Assembly: GCA_934597125.1 (NCBI GenBank) | Contig: CAKTQM010000034.1 | Location: 1-18,113 of the forward strand | DNA length: 18,113 nucleotides | Origin: an uncultured Oscillospiraceae bacterium | GTDB taxonomy: Bacteria; Bacillota; Clostridia; Oscillospirales; Oscillospiraceae | Direction of reading: 5' to 3' | In this document: piece by piece, positions 6,534 to 13,881 of the stretch | How positions within the stretch are numbered: the stretch's first letter is position 1 | How the letters are laid out: each line of letters opens with the position of its first letter | Program-made: the position numbers and the translations under genes | Notes under the pieces: generated by a model | The model's database searches: none | What the model was told of the DNA's origin: nothing | The model's input: only the letters and a program-made list of their open reading frames with translations

Positions 6534-6952
6534 CACGCCAACTGCCGGCCGGTGAAGTACATCACCGTGTGGCCGGTGGTGATGAGCTTTCCGGTTTCGT
6601 CACGAATCTCGGAATCACAGAAGACCAGCTTGCCGCCCGCCTTCTGCACCCGTCCGGTGGCGATCAGCTTGCCGGAGGAGGGCCCGGCGCTGACGCAGTC
6701 GATGGTGCCGCTGACGGTGACGCAGGCCTCCATCCGCGTGGTCAGGATAGCCATGCCGCAGGCCACGTCCGACAGGGTGAACAAAATGCCGCCGTGGGGG
6801 ATGCCCCAGCGGTTCAGCGTCTCGGGGTGGATCTCCACCTCCACCTGGGCCCAGCCGTCGTCCACCGCCACGATCTTCACATGGTTGTGTACGTCAAAGG
6901 GCTCGCTGTCCAGGGCCAGATTCAGTAATTGCTGCTTTCTTTCGTCTGTCAT
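6533..6952 (-). CDS. PaaI-like hotdog-fold thioesterase
   Basis: A 139-residue small cytosolic protein of the hotdog thioesterase superfamily. The motif LNRWGIPHGGILFTLSDVACGMA carries the HGG turn and the Asp of the long helix typical of PaaI/YdiI-type acyl-CoA thioesterases; strands with VSGTIDCVSA and GKLIATGRVQK follow. The likely reaction is hydrolysis of an acyl- or aryl-CoA thioester, with substrate unknown. ATG 6952 was chosen because it is 7 nt after the ATPase stop with GGAG about 10 nt upstream and gives a family-length protein. The 3' end overlaps DUF3810 by one base. Confidence 0.85.
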   Translation of the reverse strand: MTDERKQQLLNLALDSEPFDVHNHVKIVAVDDGWAQVEVEIHPETLNRWGIPHGGILFTLSDVACGMAILTTRMEACVTVSGTIDCVSAGPSSGKLIATGRVQKAGGKLVFCDSEIRDETGKLITTGHTVMYFTGRQLA

Positions 6953-6959
6953 AGCTTTC

Positions 6960-7685
6960 TCACTCCGCTGCTTGTAATAACTGTTTCGTATACTCCGCCC
7001 GGGGATGGTCGTATACCTCGTCCACCGTCCCCTGCTCCACGATGCGGCCATCCTTCAGCACAAGGCACCGGTCGCAGATCTCGTAGACCACGTTCAGGTC
7101 GTGGGAGATGAAGAGGTAGGAGATGCCGAACTCCCGCCGCAGCCGGGCGATCAGCTGTAGGATCTGGGCCTGAATCGTCACGTCCAGCGCCGACACCGCC
7201 TCGTCGGCGATGATGAGCCCCGGCTTCTGAATCAGCGCCATGCCGATGCACAGCCGCTGCTTCTGCCCGCCGGAGAGCTGGTGGGGATAGCGGTCATAAT
7301 AACTCCCGTCCAGTCCCACCAGAGCCATGGTGTCCCGCACGCGGCTCTCCACGCCGGCCCTGTCGTATTTACCGTAGATCAGCAGCGGCTCCGCCAGAGC
7401 GCGGCCCACGGTAAAGGCGGGATTCAGACTGCCCGCCGGATCCTGAAACACCATCTGGGGCCGCTTGGTGTAATGGGTGACGGTGCCCGTCACATCCTTT
7501 TCCATCCCCAGCACGGCCCGCGCCAGAGTGGATTTGCCGCTGCCGCTCTCCCCCACCAGACCCAGGATCTCGCCCCGGTGCAGGGTAAAGTTGATATCAT
7601 GCAGCACCTGATGGCGCTGTCTGCGCAGGCCTGTGCCGCGATACCACACGTTCAGGCCCTTCACCTCTAAAACCGTCTCTACCAT
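6960..7685 (-). CDS. ABC importer ATPase, DppF/NikE class
   Basis: A 241-residue ABC ATPase of the peptide/nickel importer class. Walker A GESGSGKS (45-52), Q-loop Q81 in MVFQDP, signature LSGGQ (137-141), Walker B LIIADEAV with E162, and the H-loop ISHDL. Typical OppF/DppF proteins are about 310-330 residues with a C-terminal oligopeptide domain; this one ends near [16 protein letters not shown] and is closer to NikE size. ATG 7685 lies in ATGGTAG, overlapping the stop of the upstream ATPase by 7 bp, with GAGGAAGAAG in front. It should pair with that ATPase as a heterodimer driving the DppB/DppC-like permeases. Confidence 0.92.
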   Translation of the reverse strand: MVETVLEVKGLNVWYRGTGLRRQRHQVLHDINFTLHRGEILGLVGESGSGKSTLARAVLGMEKDVTGTVTHYTKRPQMVFQDPAGSLNPAFTVGRALAEPLLIYGKYDRAGVESRVRDTMALVGLDGSYYDRYPHQLSGGQKQRLCIGMALIQKPGLIIADEAVSALDVTIQAQILQLIARLRREFGISYLFISHDLNVVYEICDRCLVLKDGRIVEQGTVDEVYDHPRAEYTKQLLQAAE

Positions 7686-8461
7686 AGCTTCTTCCTCGTG
7701 GGGATGGCGGCGATAAGCCGCTTGGTATATTCCGCCTGGGGGTCGTGGAACACCCGCTGTGTCTCGCCGGTCTCCACGATGCGGCCCTTTTCCATCACCG
7801 CCACGTGGGTACACAGCTTGCGCACCACGTTCAGGTTGTGGGAGATAAACAGAATGGACATGCCCAGCTCCCGATTCAGCCGCAGCAGCAGCTCCAGTAT
7901 CTGGGCTTGAATCGTCACGTCCAGCGCCGTGGTGGGCTCGTCCGCCAGCAGCAGCTTGGGGCGGGAGATGATGGCCGCGGCGATCATGGCCCGCTGCAGC
8001 ATGCCGCCGGACATCTGGTGGGGGTATTTGTCATACACCGCCTCGGCGTCCGGCAGATCCACGTCCCGCAGGGCCTGCAGGGCCCGCTCCCGCCGCTCCT
8101 GAGCCGACAGCTTCGTGTGTACCCGCAGCGCCTCCTCCACCTGAGGGCCGATGCGCATGACGGGATTCATGGCGCTCATGGGTTCCTGAAACACCACGGA
8201 GATGGCGCAGCCCTGACGGCGGCGCATCTGGGCGGGGGTCAGGCCCAGCAGATCGACGCCGTCCAGCAGCACCTGTCCGGTCACATCCGCCCGCCGCTGG
8301 GGCATCAATCCGGACACCACCATGGCGGTGACGGTCTTGCCGCTGCCGCTCTCCCCCACCAGACCCATGATCTGGCCGTCGGCCACCGTCAGGCAGATGC
8401 CGTCCACCGCGTTGTGGCCGGCGTCGTGAAAGCGCACACGCAGATCCCTGATCTCCAGCAT
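7679..8461 (-). CDS. ABC importer ATPase, DppD/NikD class
   Basis: A 260-residue ABC ATPase. Walker A GESGSGKT (36-43), Q-loop VFQEP (90-94) followed by MSAMNP typical of the peptide/nickel class, signature MSGGM (150-154; first residue Met rather than Leu), Walker [13 protein letters not shown] (170-181), H-loop ISHNL. It is NikD-sized and lacks the C-terminal extension of OppD/DppD, whose last part can bind an iron-sulfur cluster. ATG 8461 is 2 nt after the permease stop with AAGGAGGA upstream. It forms the partner of the following ATPase. Confidence 0.92.
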   Translation of the reverse strand: MLEIRDLRVRFHDAGHNAVDGICLTVADGQIMGLVGESGSGKTVTAMVVSGLMPQRRADVTGQVLLDGVDLLGLTPAQMRRRQGCAISVVFQEPMSAMNPVMRIGPQVEEALRVHTKLSAQERRERALQALRDVDLPDAEAVYDKYPHQMSGGMLQRAMIAAAIISRPKLLLADEPTTALDVTIQAQILELLLRLNRELGMSILFISHNLNVVRKLCTHVAVMEKGRIVETGETQRVFHDPQAEYTKRLIAAIPTRKKLW

Positions 8462-8463
8462 GG

Positions 8464-9267
8464 TCACACGTCCTCCTTCCGCAGCCCCTCGCCCATCATG
8501 CTGACGCCCAGGATCAGCAGCACGATCACCGCGCCGGTACACAGCACGTACCAGGGCGCCTTTATCATATAGCTCTGGGATTCCGACAGCATATAGCCCA
8601 GCGACACATCCGGCGCGGACACACCGATACCCAGATAGCTCATGCTGGCCTCCGCCAGCACGGCGTTGTTAAACCCGATGACCAGCGCCGGCAGCAGCAC
8701 GCCCCAGGTGTTGGGCAGAATGTGCCGGAAGATGATCCGCAGATGGGAGGCCCCCATCAATCGGGCGGATTTGACATAGCTCATGGCCCGATGGCGGGCG
8801 AATTCCGCCCGCACCACCCGGGCAAAGCTGGGAATGAAGGCCACCCCCAGCGCCAGGATCACATTGTATTTGCCAAAGCCCAGCATGGCGATGAACACCA
8901 GCGCCAGCAGGATATTGGGAAAGGCCGTCAGCGCGTCGTTCAGGCGCATGAGCACCTCATCCGCCACGCCGCCGAAATAACCGGTAAAGGCCCCGATCAG
9001 AGTGCCCACCGCACCGCCGATCAATACGGTACACAGGGCGATGAAAAAGGTGGTGCCCATGCCCGCCATGACGCGGCTGAAAATATCGCGGCCAAAGCTG
9101 TCCGTTCCGAACAGATGGTGCAGGGAGGGCGCCAGAAACTTCTCGCTGCCCACGATGGCCGTGGGGTCATAGGGCGTCCAGACATAGCCGATCAGCGCCA
9201 GCGCCGCCATCACGGCGGCAATGGCCGCGCCGATGCGGAAGGACGTATTCTTCTTTTGCAGCAGCAT
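8464..9267 (-). CDS. ABC importer permease, DppC/NikC class
   Basis: A 267-residue inner-membrane permease with about six hydrophobic segments. The N-terminal loop HLFGTDSFGRDIFSR is the hallmark of the DppC/OppC/NikC family. The EAA-type coupling loop is KSARLMGASHLRIIFRHILPN, which docks on the ATPases. It forms a heterodimer with the DppB-like subunit. ATG 9267 is 12 bp after the upstream stop and preceded by GGGAGGG. It is short for OppC (about 300) and close to NikC. Confidence 0.92.
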   Translation of the reverse strand: MLLQKKNTSFRIGAAIAAVMAALALIGYVWTPYDPTAIVGSEKFLAPSLHHLFGTDSFGRDIFSRVMAGMGTTFFIALCTVLIGGAVGTLIGAFTGYFGGVADEVLMRLNDALTAFPNILLALVFIAMLGFGKYNVILALGVAFIPSFARVVRAEFARHRAMSYVKSARLMGASHLRIIFRHILPNTWGVLLPALVIGFNNAVLAEASMSYLGIGVSAPDVSLGYMLSESQSYMIKAPWYVLCTGAVIVLLILGVSMMGEGLRKEDV

Positions 9268-9279
9268 GTCCGTCCCTCC

Positions 9280-10221
9280 CTATCGCAGCCGCAGCCGGGG
9301 ATCCAGCTGCTGGTTCAGGATATCCGCCAGCGTGTTCACCAGCACCACCCACAGGGCCAGGATCACCACAATGGCCTGCACCACGGGAAAGTCCCGATTG
9401 GCGATGGAGGTCAGCAGCATGCGGCCGATGCCGGGGATGGCAAAGACCTGCTCGATGATGACACTGCCGGCCACGATATCGGCCACCGTCATAGCCAGAA
9501 AGGCCACCGTGGGCACCACGGCGTTGCGCAGCACGTGGCGGTACAGCACCGCCCGCGGGGTGTTGCCCCGGCTGTAGGCGGTACGGACGTAGTCCCTGCC
9601 CAGCTCGCCGGTGATGGAGCCCTTCAGCATCTTCACCGTCATGGCGATGCGGGGCAGGGCAATGGCGGCGGCAGGGTACAGCAGATACCCCACGCTGCGC
9701 CAGAAGCCGCGGCTGGGCGCGATAAACGCGCCCGGGTCGAACCAGTGCAGCACCAGACCGCACAGCAGCGTCAGCAGAATGCCCACCACGAAGGGAGGCA
9801 CCGCCATCACCACCTGACCCAGCACCGTCAGCGCCCGATCCAGCCACCCGCCCTGACGGGAGGCGGCGAACAGCCCCACAGGCAGCGACACCGCTACGAT
9901 CAGCACGAAGGCGATGGCCGTCAGCAGCGCGGTGACGCCCAGCTTGCCGTGCAGCAGCTCCGCCACCGGCATGGCGTAGACATAGGATGTACCGAAATCC
10001 CCGTGGAGGGCATTGACTACCCACTCGAAATAGCGGGTGAAAAAAGGGCGATCCAGTCCCAACTCCGCCCGCAGGGCGGCCACCGCCTCGGCGGTGGCGT
10101 CGCTGCCCAGCAGCTTGATGGTGGGGTCGCCGGGGATAATCTGAAACGCCAGAAATGCGAAGAAAGAGACGATGACCATGGTCAGGAGCATCATTCCGAT
10201 CTTCTTTATGATGTTGCGCAT
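9280..10221 (-). CDS. ABC importer permease, DppB/NikB class
   Basis: A 313-residue permease with about six membrane segments; the first is MLLTMVIVSFFAFLAF. The family pattern FQIIPGDPTIKLLG follows it, and the coupling loop GRDYVRTAYSRGNTPRAVLYRHVLRNA near the C-terminal half is the EAA motif. Three close ATG codons exist (10230, 10227, 10221); 10221 is preferred because AGAG lies about 9 nt upstream and it gives MRNIIKK. It is separated from the binding-protein gene by 166 bp containing two GC-rich palindromes. Confidence 0.92.
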   Translation of the reverse strand: MRNIIKKIGMMLLTMVIVSFFAFLAFQIIPGDPTIKLLGSDATAEAVAALRAELGLDRPFFTRYFEWVVNALHGDFGTSYVYAMPVAELLHGKLGVTALLTAIAFVLIVAVSLPVGLFAASRQGGWLDRALTVLGQVVMAVPPFVVGILLTLLCGLVLHWFDPGAFIAPSRGFWRSVGYLLYPAAAIALPRIAMTVKMLKGSITGELGRDYVRTAYSRGNTPRAVLYRHVLRNAVVPTVAFLAMTVADIVAGSVIIEQVFAIPGIGRMLLTSIANRDFPVVQAIVVILALWVVLVNTLADILNQQLDPRLRLR

Positions 10222-10282
10222 GGTCATCATCTCTTTCTGTTTGGTTGGTTGGGGATACGCAGGAGCGGTTCGTTTTCTGTGT

Positions 10283-10366
10283 GTAGGGGAGGGGCTCTGC
10301 CCCTCCCGCACGATATACGGACGCATTTGCGGTATACGGCGGGCGGGGTAGAACCCCGCCCCTACG
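10283..10366. repeat. GC-rich palindromic element (two nested hairpins) between the binding-protein and permease genes
   Basis: Two hairpins: GGGAGGGGC-TCT-GCCCCTCCC (10287-10307) and GGGCGGGGT-AGA-ACCCCGCCC (10341-10361). They are enclosed by the outer inverted pair GTAGGGG (10283-10289) and CCCCTAC (10359-10365). The layout resembles REP/MITE-like intergenic palindromes. Lying inside the operon, it could stabilise the upstream binding-protein message or damp transcription into the permease genes. No T-run follows, so it is not a classical terminator. Confidence 0.75.
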
Positions 10367-10387
10367 CATAAAACCGCACAGCTCGTT

Positions 10388-11923
10388 TTACTCGTAGGAA
10401 ATGGTGCTCAGATCCTGAGCATAAATGGGATAGAACGTATACCCCGTCAGTCCCGTGCGGATGGCCACCAGATCCGCCATGTCCTGCAGATACAGGTTGG
10501 CGGCGGTCTCGGTCAGCATGGTCTCCATCTGCTGATACAGGGCGGTCTGCTCCGCGTCGTCGGCGCTGGCGCGGGCCTGAGCGTACAGGGCGTCATAGGC
10601 GGGGTTGTTGTAGTTGACAAAGTTCTTGCCGTTATCGGAGACAAAGCGCTCCAGCATGGCGCGGGCAGTGATGTTTTTGGCGTCCAGACCGGTGATGGTA
10701 GCCTGGAACTGGCGGCCCACATACACGTCATTGTACCACGTGGCGGCGTCCACCGGCTGCACCGTGGCCCGGATCCCGATGGCGCCCAGCTGCTGCACCA
10801 CCACCTCGGCGGTGTCCATGTGGGGCTGATAGTTGGACGACACGGTGATGACCATGTCAAAGCCGTCGGGATAGCCCGCCTCCGCCAGCAGCTCCTTGCC
10901 CTTGGCGGGGTCATAGCTGTAGTAGTCCACCAGCTCCGGCAGGAAGTACTTCGTCAGCTTGGGATAGATGCTGCTGCCCACGGCGGCGCCGTGGCCGTCG
11001 GCCATGATGTCCATGATCTCCTGCCGGTTGATGGCATAGCTCATGGCCTGCCGCACCTTTTCGTTGTCAAAGGGCTTCTGGGCGTTATTCAGATACACCG
11101 CCTGCACCAGATTCATGGTGCCCTCCACCACGGTGAAGTCACCGCCCAGCTGGGCGGTCTGGGCGCTGGTCAGGTGGGCGCACAGATCCACGCTGCCGCC
11201 CTTCAGGGCCATCATCAGCGCGGTGGAATCCTCATAGATCTGATACGTTACCTTGCCCACCCTGGCGGGAGTGCCCCAATAGCCGTCATAGCGCTCCATG
11301 ACGATGTTCTCCTGGGGGGAGCGGGACACCAGCTTGAAGGGGCCGGTGCCGGGGATAAAGCCGGACTGTCCTTCGCTGCTCTGGGGAATGATGGCCGCCG
11401 TCAGGAAATAGATCAGCTCCATATCCGGCTGAGCCAGACGGAAGGTCACCGTCTTTTCGTCCACGGCTTTCAGATCCTGGATAGCAGAAAACGCCGACAC
11501 CAGGGCAGAATCCCCGGAATTGCCGGCGCAGCGGGTAAGGGAATAGATCACATCCTCCGCCGTCACCGGCTCGCCGTTGTGGAAGGTCACGCCCTCACGC
11601 AATGTGAAGGTGTAGGCCAGTCCGTCCTCCGAAATGGCGTAGTCTTCGGCGACCGCGGGGATCAATTCACCATTGGGGCCGGTTTTCACCAGACCCTCGT
11701 AAATGTTGAACAAGACCTCTCTGGTTCCTGCCGACGCTGCCGCGTGGGGGTCAAGACTGTCTTCCAGGTCTTGAGCGATAGCCACAACGATCTCGTTGTT
11801 GGCTTTCCGCTCGTTTTGCAAGCCGTTACTTCCTTCGTCGCCCTGTCCGCTGCCGCCTCCGCATCCGCAGAGTACAGCGCCGACCATTACCAGCGACAGG
11901 AAAAGAGATACCAGTTTCTTCAT
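10388..11923 (-). CDS. Lipoprotein substrate-binding protein, peptide/nickel class (SBP family 5)
   Basis: A 511-residue extracytoplasmic binding protein, the receptor of the importer encoded downstream. MKKLVSLFLSLVMVGAV is a lipoprotein signal with lipobox L18-C-G-C21, so C21 is the likely lipidated residue. A Gly/Ser-rich linker follows. Family 5 patterns: SLDPHAAASAGTREVLFNIYEGL, then YTFTLREGVTFHNGEPVTAEDVIYSL, and GTGPFKLV. The ligand cannot be told from sequence; dipeptide, oligopeptide, nickel or metallophore are all possible. ATG 11923 was chosen because AAAGGAG lies 6 nt upstream and it starts the signal peptide. It is the first gene of the operon. Confidence 0.92.
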   Translation of the reverse strand: MKKLVSLFLSLVMVGAVLCGCGGGSGQGDEGSNGLQNERKANNEIVVAIAQDLEDSLDPHAAASAGTREVLFNIYEGLVKTGPNGELIPAVAEDYAISEDGLAYTFTLREGVTFHNGEPVTAEDVIYSLTRCAGNSGDSALVSAFSAIQDLKAVDEKTVTFRLAQPDMELIYFLTAAIIPQSSEGQSGFIPGTGPFKLVSRSPQENIVMERYDGYWGTPARVGKVTYQIYEDSTALMMALKGGSVDLCAHLTSAQTAQLGGDFTVVEGTMNLVQAVYLNNAQKPFDNEKVRQAMSYAINRQEIMDIMADGHGAAVGSSIYPKLTKYFLPELVDYYSYDPAKGKELLAEAGYPDGFDMVITVSSNYQPHMDTAEVVVQQLGAIGIRATVQPVDAATWYNDVYVGRQFQATITGLDAKNITARAMLERFVSDNGKNFVNYNNPAYDALYAQARASADDAEQTALYQQMETMLTETAANLYLQDMADLVAIRTGLTGYTFYPIYAQDLSTISYE

Positions 11924-12031
11924 GTTCTTCTCCTTTTCTCCCCGCGTCCTTCCGCAGGGACAGAAATAATGGTTTCCATATGAAATTGTCAATATGGCTC
12001 GAGTCCCGCGCAATGTGCAGGCTCAAGGGGC

Positions 12032-12060
12032 AGTGTACCACACTTTTCCCCGTATGACAA
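12032..12060 (-). promoter_or_regulatory. Promoter of the ABC importer operon
   Basis: On the minus strand, TTGTCA (12055-12060), 17-bp spacer, TACACT (12032-12037) preceded by TGG (extended -10). The leader to the binding-protein start is about 100 nt. A second TTGACA at 11987-11992 lacks a good -10. Confidence 0.7.
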
Positions 12061-12118
12061 GAAGGAATTTGCGGAAGCGCCGCCAACAAGACGCTGGAGT
12101 CCTCTCCTCTTCACTTTG

Positions 12119-12147
12119 TTGACAAAATCCAGCAGATATGCTACCTT
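12119..12147 (+). promoter_or_regulatory. Promoter of the 27-residue peptide gene
   Basis: Perfect TTGACA (12119-12124), 17-bp spacer, TACCTT (12142-12147) preceded by TGC (extended -10). The predicted start is near 12154, about 65 nt before the peptide ATG. Confidence 0.6.
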
Positions 12148-12198
12148 TGTTTTTGCAAGGGTAATACATACACATTGCGGGGCGGTTTTGGCTCGATC

Positions 12199-12212
12199 CC
12201 TCCGAAGGGAGG
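12199..12212 (+). promoter_or_regulatory. Hairpin hiding the ribosome binding site of the small peptide gene
   Basis: CCTCC (12199-12203), loop GAAG, GGAGG (12208-12212). The 3' arm is the Shine-Dalgarno sequence, 7 nt before the ATG. Such a stem would keep the peptide poorly translated unless opened, as in many type I toxin mRNAs. Confidence 0.75.
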
Positions 12213-12219
12213 TGATATT

Positions 12220-12303
12220 ATGCCTATTTCCATTACATTCCATCTGTTTGGACTCGTGTTCAGTCTGAGAATAAAATGGGAAAACCGCCACTCTGGCAAG
12301 TGA
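12220..12303 (+). CDS. 27-residue hydrophobic/basic peptide, candidate type I toxin
   Basis: A small gene not likely to be called automatically. ATG 12220 follows a strong GGAGG by 7 nt. The product starts MPISITFHLF, has a hydrophobic stretch of about 15 residues, then basic residues, and ends ENRHSGK. Hydrophobic core plus positive tail and very short length match membrane-active type I toxins such as Fst or TxpA, but I do not recognise it as a member of those families. The last codons form one arm of the palindrome at 12281-12310, so the C-terminal sequence is constrained by the terminator. Good promoter, sequestered ribosome binding site and an opposing promoter are all present. An alternative is a leader peptide or a conserved non-coding element that happens to be open. 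Confidence 0.6.
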   Translation: MPISITFHLFGLVFSLRIKWENRHSGK

Positions 12304-12310
12304 CGGTTTT
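12281..12310. terminator. Shared bidirectional terminator of the peptide mRNA and the opposing RNA
   Basis: AAAACCGCCACT (12281-12292), loop CTGGCA, AGTGACGGTTTT (12299-12310): a 12-bp stem with one mismatch, A-rich on one side and T-rich on the other, followed by CTT on plus and CCCATTTTATT on minus. It overlaps the stop codon of the peptide gene. Confidence 0.7.
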
Positions 12311-12371
12311 CTTGGCAATAAAGAAAATCTGAACAAACAGGGTTAAAACCTCTCTGCGAAGTATTACCCTT
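12281..12371 (-). ncRNA. Candidate antisense RNA opposite the small peptide gene (about 90 nt)
   Basis: A consensus minus-strand promoter at 12378-12407 predicts a start near 12371. The first terminator met is the palindrome 12310-12281, giving an RNA of about 90 nt with no open frame preceded by a ribosome binding site. It would overlap the 3' end of the peptide mRNA at the terminator, as in the txpA/ratA and par(Fst) antitoxin layouts. If transcription reads through, it would instead form a long leader of the ABC operon. No expression evidence is available. Confidence 0.5.
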
Positions 12372-12377
12372 GTCTTT

Positions 12378-12407
12378 ATTATACCCAAGCCGGTGCAGAT
12401 TTGTCAA
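12378..12407 (-). promoter_or_regulatory. Consensus promoter opposing the small peptide gene
   Basis: On the minus strand, TTGACA (12402-12407) and TATAAT (12378-12383), both perfect, 18 bp apart. It is the strongest promoter match in the window. It lies downstream of the AI-2E gene terminator, so it starts a new transcript. Confidence 0.85.
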
Positions 12408-12453
12408 GAGCTCCCTTGCATTTCGCTTCCGTAATGCTTGATACTTTTCCTAT

Positions 12454-12481
12454 AAAAACAGGCAGGTGAACCGCCTGCTTT
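12454..12481 (-). terminator. Terminator of the AI-2E family permease gene
   Basis: On the minus strand a GC-rich stem, GCAGGCGG, loop TTCA, CCTGCCTG with one bulged base, followed by TTTTTATAG. It begins 2 bp after the stop codon. A close relative of this stem is found at 2509-2534. Confidence 0.85.
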
Positions 12482-12482
12482 T

Positions 12483-13739
12483 TCATTTTCCTTCCCTCTC
12501 CGTCTCCTTCTCCCGTGCCAGCGCCTCTTTGCGCTCCACATAGGCGCTGGCCTCGGTGGGCATGCCGCGTTTCGCCAGGCGGCGATCCATCAACCACTTG
12601 ATCAGCAGCCGCAGGCAGGCGAACACCGGCACGCCGAAGAACATGCCCGGCACGCCGAAGAAGCCGCCGCCCACCAGAATAGCCACGATGACCCAGAAGC
12701 TGGAAATGCCGGTGCTGTCGCCCAGAATTTTTGGGCCGATGACATTGCCGTCCAGCTGCTGCAAAAGGATGATGAAGATGATGAAATACAGACATTTCAG
12801 CGGATCCGCCAGCAAAATCAGGAACGCGCTGGGGATGGCTCCCAAAAACGGCCCGAAGAAGGGGATCACGTTGGTGACGCCCACCACCACGCTGACCAGC
12901 GGGGTATAGGGCATTTTCAGAATGGAGCAGCCGATGAAGCACAGGATGCCGATGATCAGCGAATCCAGCAGCTTGCCACGCACGAAGCCGGAAAACACCT
13001 GATTGGTCTGGTGCAGACCGCTGAGGATCAGATCCGCCGTCTCGCGGCGGAAGGCGGCATAGATCATCTTGCAGCAGCGGGCCAGACTTTTCTCCTTCAT
13101 CGCCAGCAGGTACACGGAGATGATGATGCCCACGATGAAGTTCATGGCAAAGGTCACCACGCTGCGGATGCCCGTCCAGATGCCGCCGGTCAGGGCGGTG
13201 GCGATCTCCTGCGCCTTGGGCAGCACCGTGTCGGTCAGGGTAGCCACCGCATTGTTGTAGTATTCGCTCAGCACGTCGTTGGCCCAGCTGCCGATCTCGG
13301 GGTTGTCCTTCAGCCAGTTGTCGGCCCAGCGGTACACTTTATAGTAATAATAGCGGGCGTTTTTAATCAGCATGGTAACGCTGTCGATCAGCTGGGGGAT
13401 CAGCACGCTCATCAGCCAGTACAGCAGCGCCAGCACAACAGCCCACGTCAGCAGAATGGCGGCGGCCCGCAGACAGGCCGCGCCGTGCTTGAAGGTCTTG
13501 TCCTTCCAGCCGCGGCACTTGCTCTTGCACCACAGGATGCCCCGCTCGAACCACTTCACCAGCGGCGTCAGCAGATAGGCCATGGCTATGCCATAGAACA
13601 CCGGCGCCAGCACCTCCGCCAGCTTGCCCAGCACATGCTGCAGCGTGCCGCCCTGATAAAAGGCGTCATAAAACACCAAAATGGCGCACACCGTTAAAAA
13701 CGCCGTCAGACCCCAGCGCCAATAGACCTTGCCCTTCAT
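12483..13739 (-). CDS. AI-2E family transporter (PerM/TqsA-like permease)
   Basis: A 418-residue membrane protein with about seven or eight hydrophobic segments, the first at residues 8-24 (WGLTAFLTVCAILVFYD). The C-terminal half shows the family pattern: GKLLDSLIIGILCFIGC, then VVVGVTNVIPFFGPFLGAIPSA, and LQQLDGNVIGPKILGDSTGISSFWVI. The family name comes from TqsA, linked to autoinducer-2 export, but many members act in other solute or ion efflux; the substrate here is unknown. The central loop with YYYYKVYRWADNWLKDNPEIGSW is the soluble insert typical of the family. ATG 13739 has GGGGGCGG 4 nt upstream; TTG at 13742 is an alternative. It is transcribed divergently from the lipid kinase gene. 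Confidence 0.9.
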   Translation of the reverse strand: MKGKVYWRWGLTAFLTVCAILVFYDAFYQGGTLQHVLGKLAEVLAPVFYGIAMAYLLTPLVKWFERGILWCKSKCRGWKDKTFKHGAACLRAAAILLTWAVVLALLYWLMSVLIPQLIDSVTMLIKNARYYYYKVYRWADNWLKDNPEIGSWANDVLSEYYNNAVATLTDTVLPKAQEIATALTGGIWTGIRSVVTFAMNFIVGIIISVYLLAMKEKSLARCCKMIYAAFRRETADLILSGLHQTNQVFSGFVRGKLLDSLIIGILCFIGCSILKMPYTPLVSVVVGVTNVIPFFGPFLGAIPSAFLILLADPLKCLYFIIFIILLQQLDGNVIGPKILGDSTGISSFWVIVAILVGGGFFGVPGMFFGVPVFACLRLLIKWLMDRRLAKRGMPTEASAYVERKEALAREKETEREGK

Positions 13740-13771
13740 CAAACCGCCCCCGTTTTCCGCGTTTTTCTTTT

Positions 13772-13800
13772 ATCATACTCACTTTTCTCCCGTTTGGCAA
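13772..13800 (-). promoter_or_regulatory. Promoter of the AI-2E family permease gene
   Basis: On the minus strand, TTGCCA (13795-13800), 17-bp spacer, TATGAT (13772-13777). Its -35 is only 19 bp from the -35 of the divergent lipid kinase promoter. Confidence 0.65.
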
Positions 13801-13819
13801 GGGCTTTTGGGCGGAGGAA

Positions 13820-13848
13820 TTGCATTTTTCCGCCGGATGTGGCATAAT
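13820..13848 (+). promoter_or_regulatory. Promoter of the lipid kinase gene
   Basis: TTGCAT (13820-13825), 17-bp spacer, CATAAT (13843-13848), followed by a short leader and AGGAGG before the ATG. Confidence 0.6.
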
Positions 13849-13881
13849 GGGGGCAGCCAACCGTGATCAGGAGGTCTTTCC

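Larger units (their letters stand above)
12156..12372. repeat. 12-bp inverted repeat bounding the small peptide locus
   Basis: CAAGGGTAATAC at 12156-12167 is repeated inverted at 12361-12372. Each arm coincides with the predicted 5' end of one of the two convergent transcripts, so both RNAs would start with the same sequence. A weaker similarity (GGTTTT-containing) continues inside both arms. Confidence 0.8.

Noticed and set aside
8722..10371. 549-codon plus-strand open frame opposite the permease genes
   Set aside because: Low-complexity His/Gln/Gly-rich product typical of the antisense frame of GC-rich genes; the opposite strand encodes clear permeases.
11964..11992. Second promoter (TTGACA at 11987-11992) for the ABC operon
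   Set aside because: The spaced -10 position reads TTATTT, a poor match; the pair at 12032-12060 is better.
12141..12407. 88-codon minus-strand frame across the small peptide locus
   Set aside because: Its start overlaps the consensus promoter, no ribosome binding site is seen, and it passes through the terminator palindrome.
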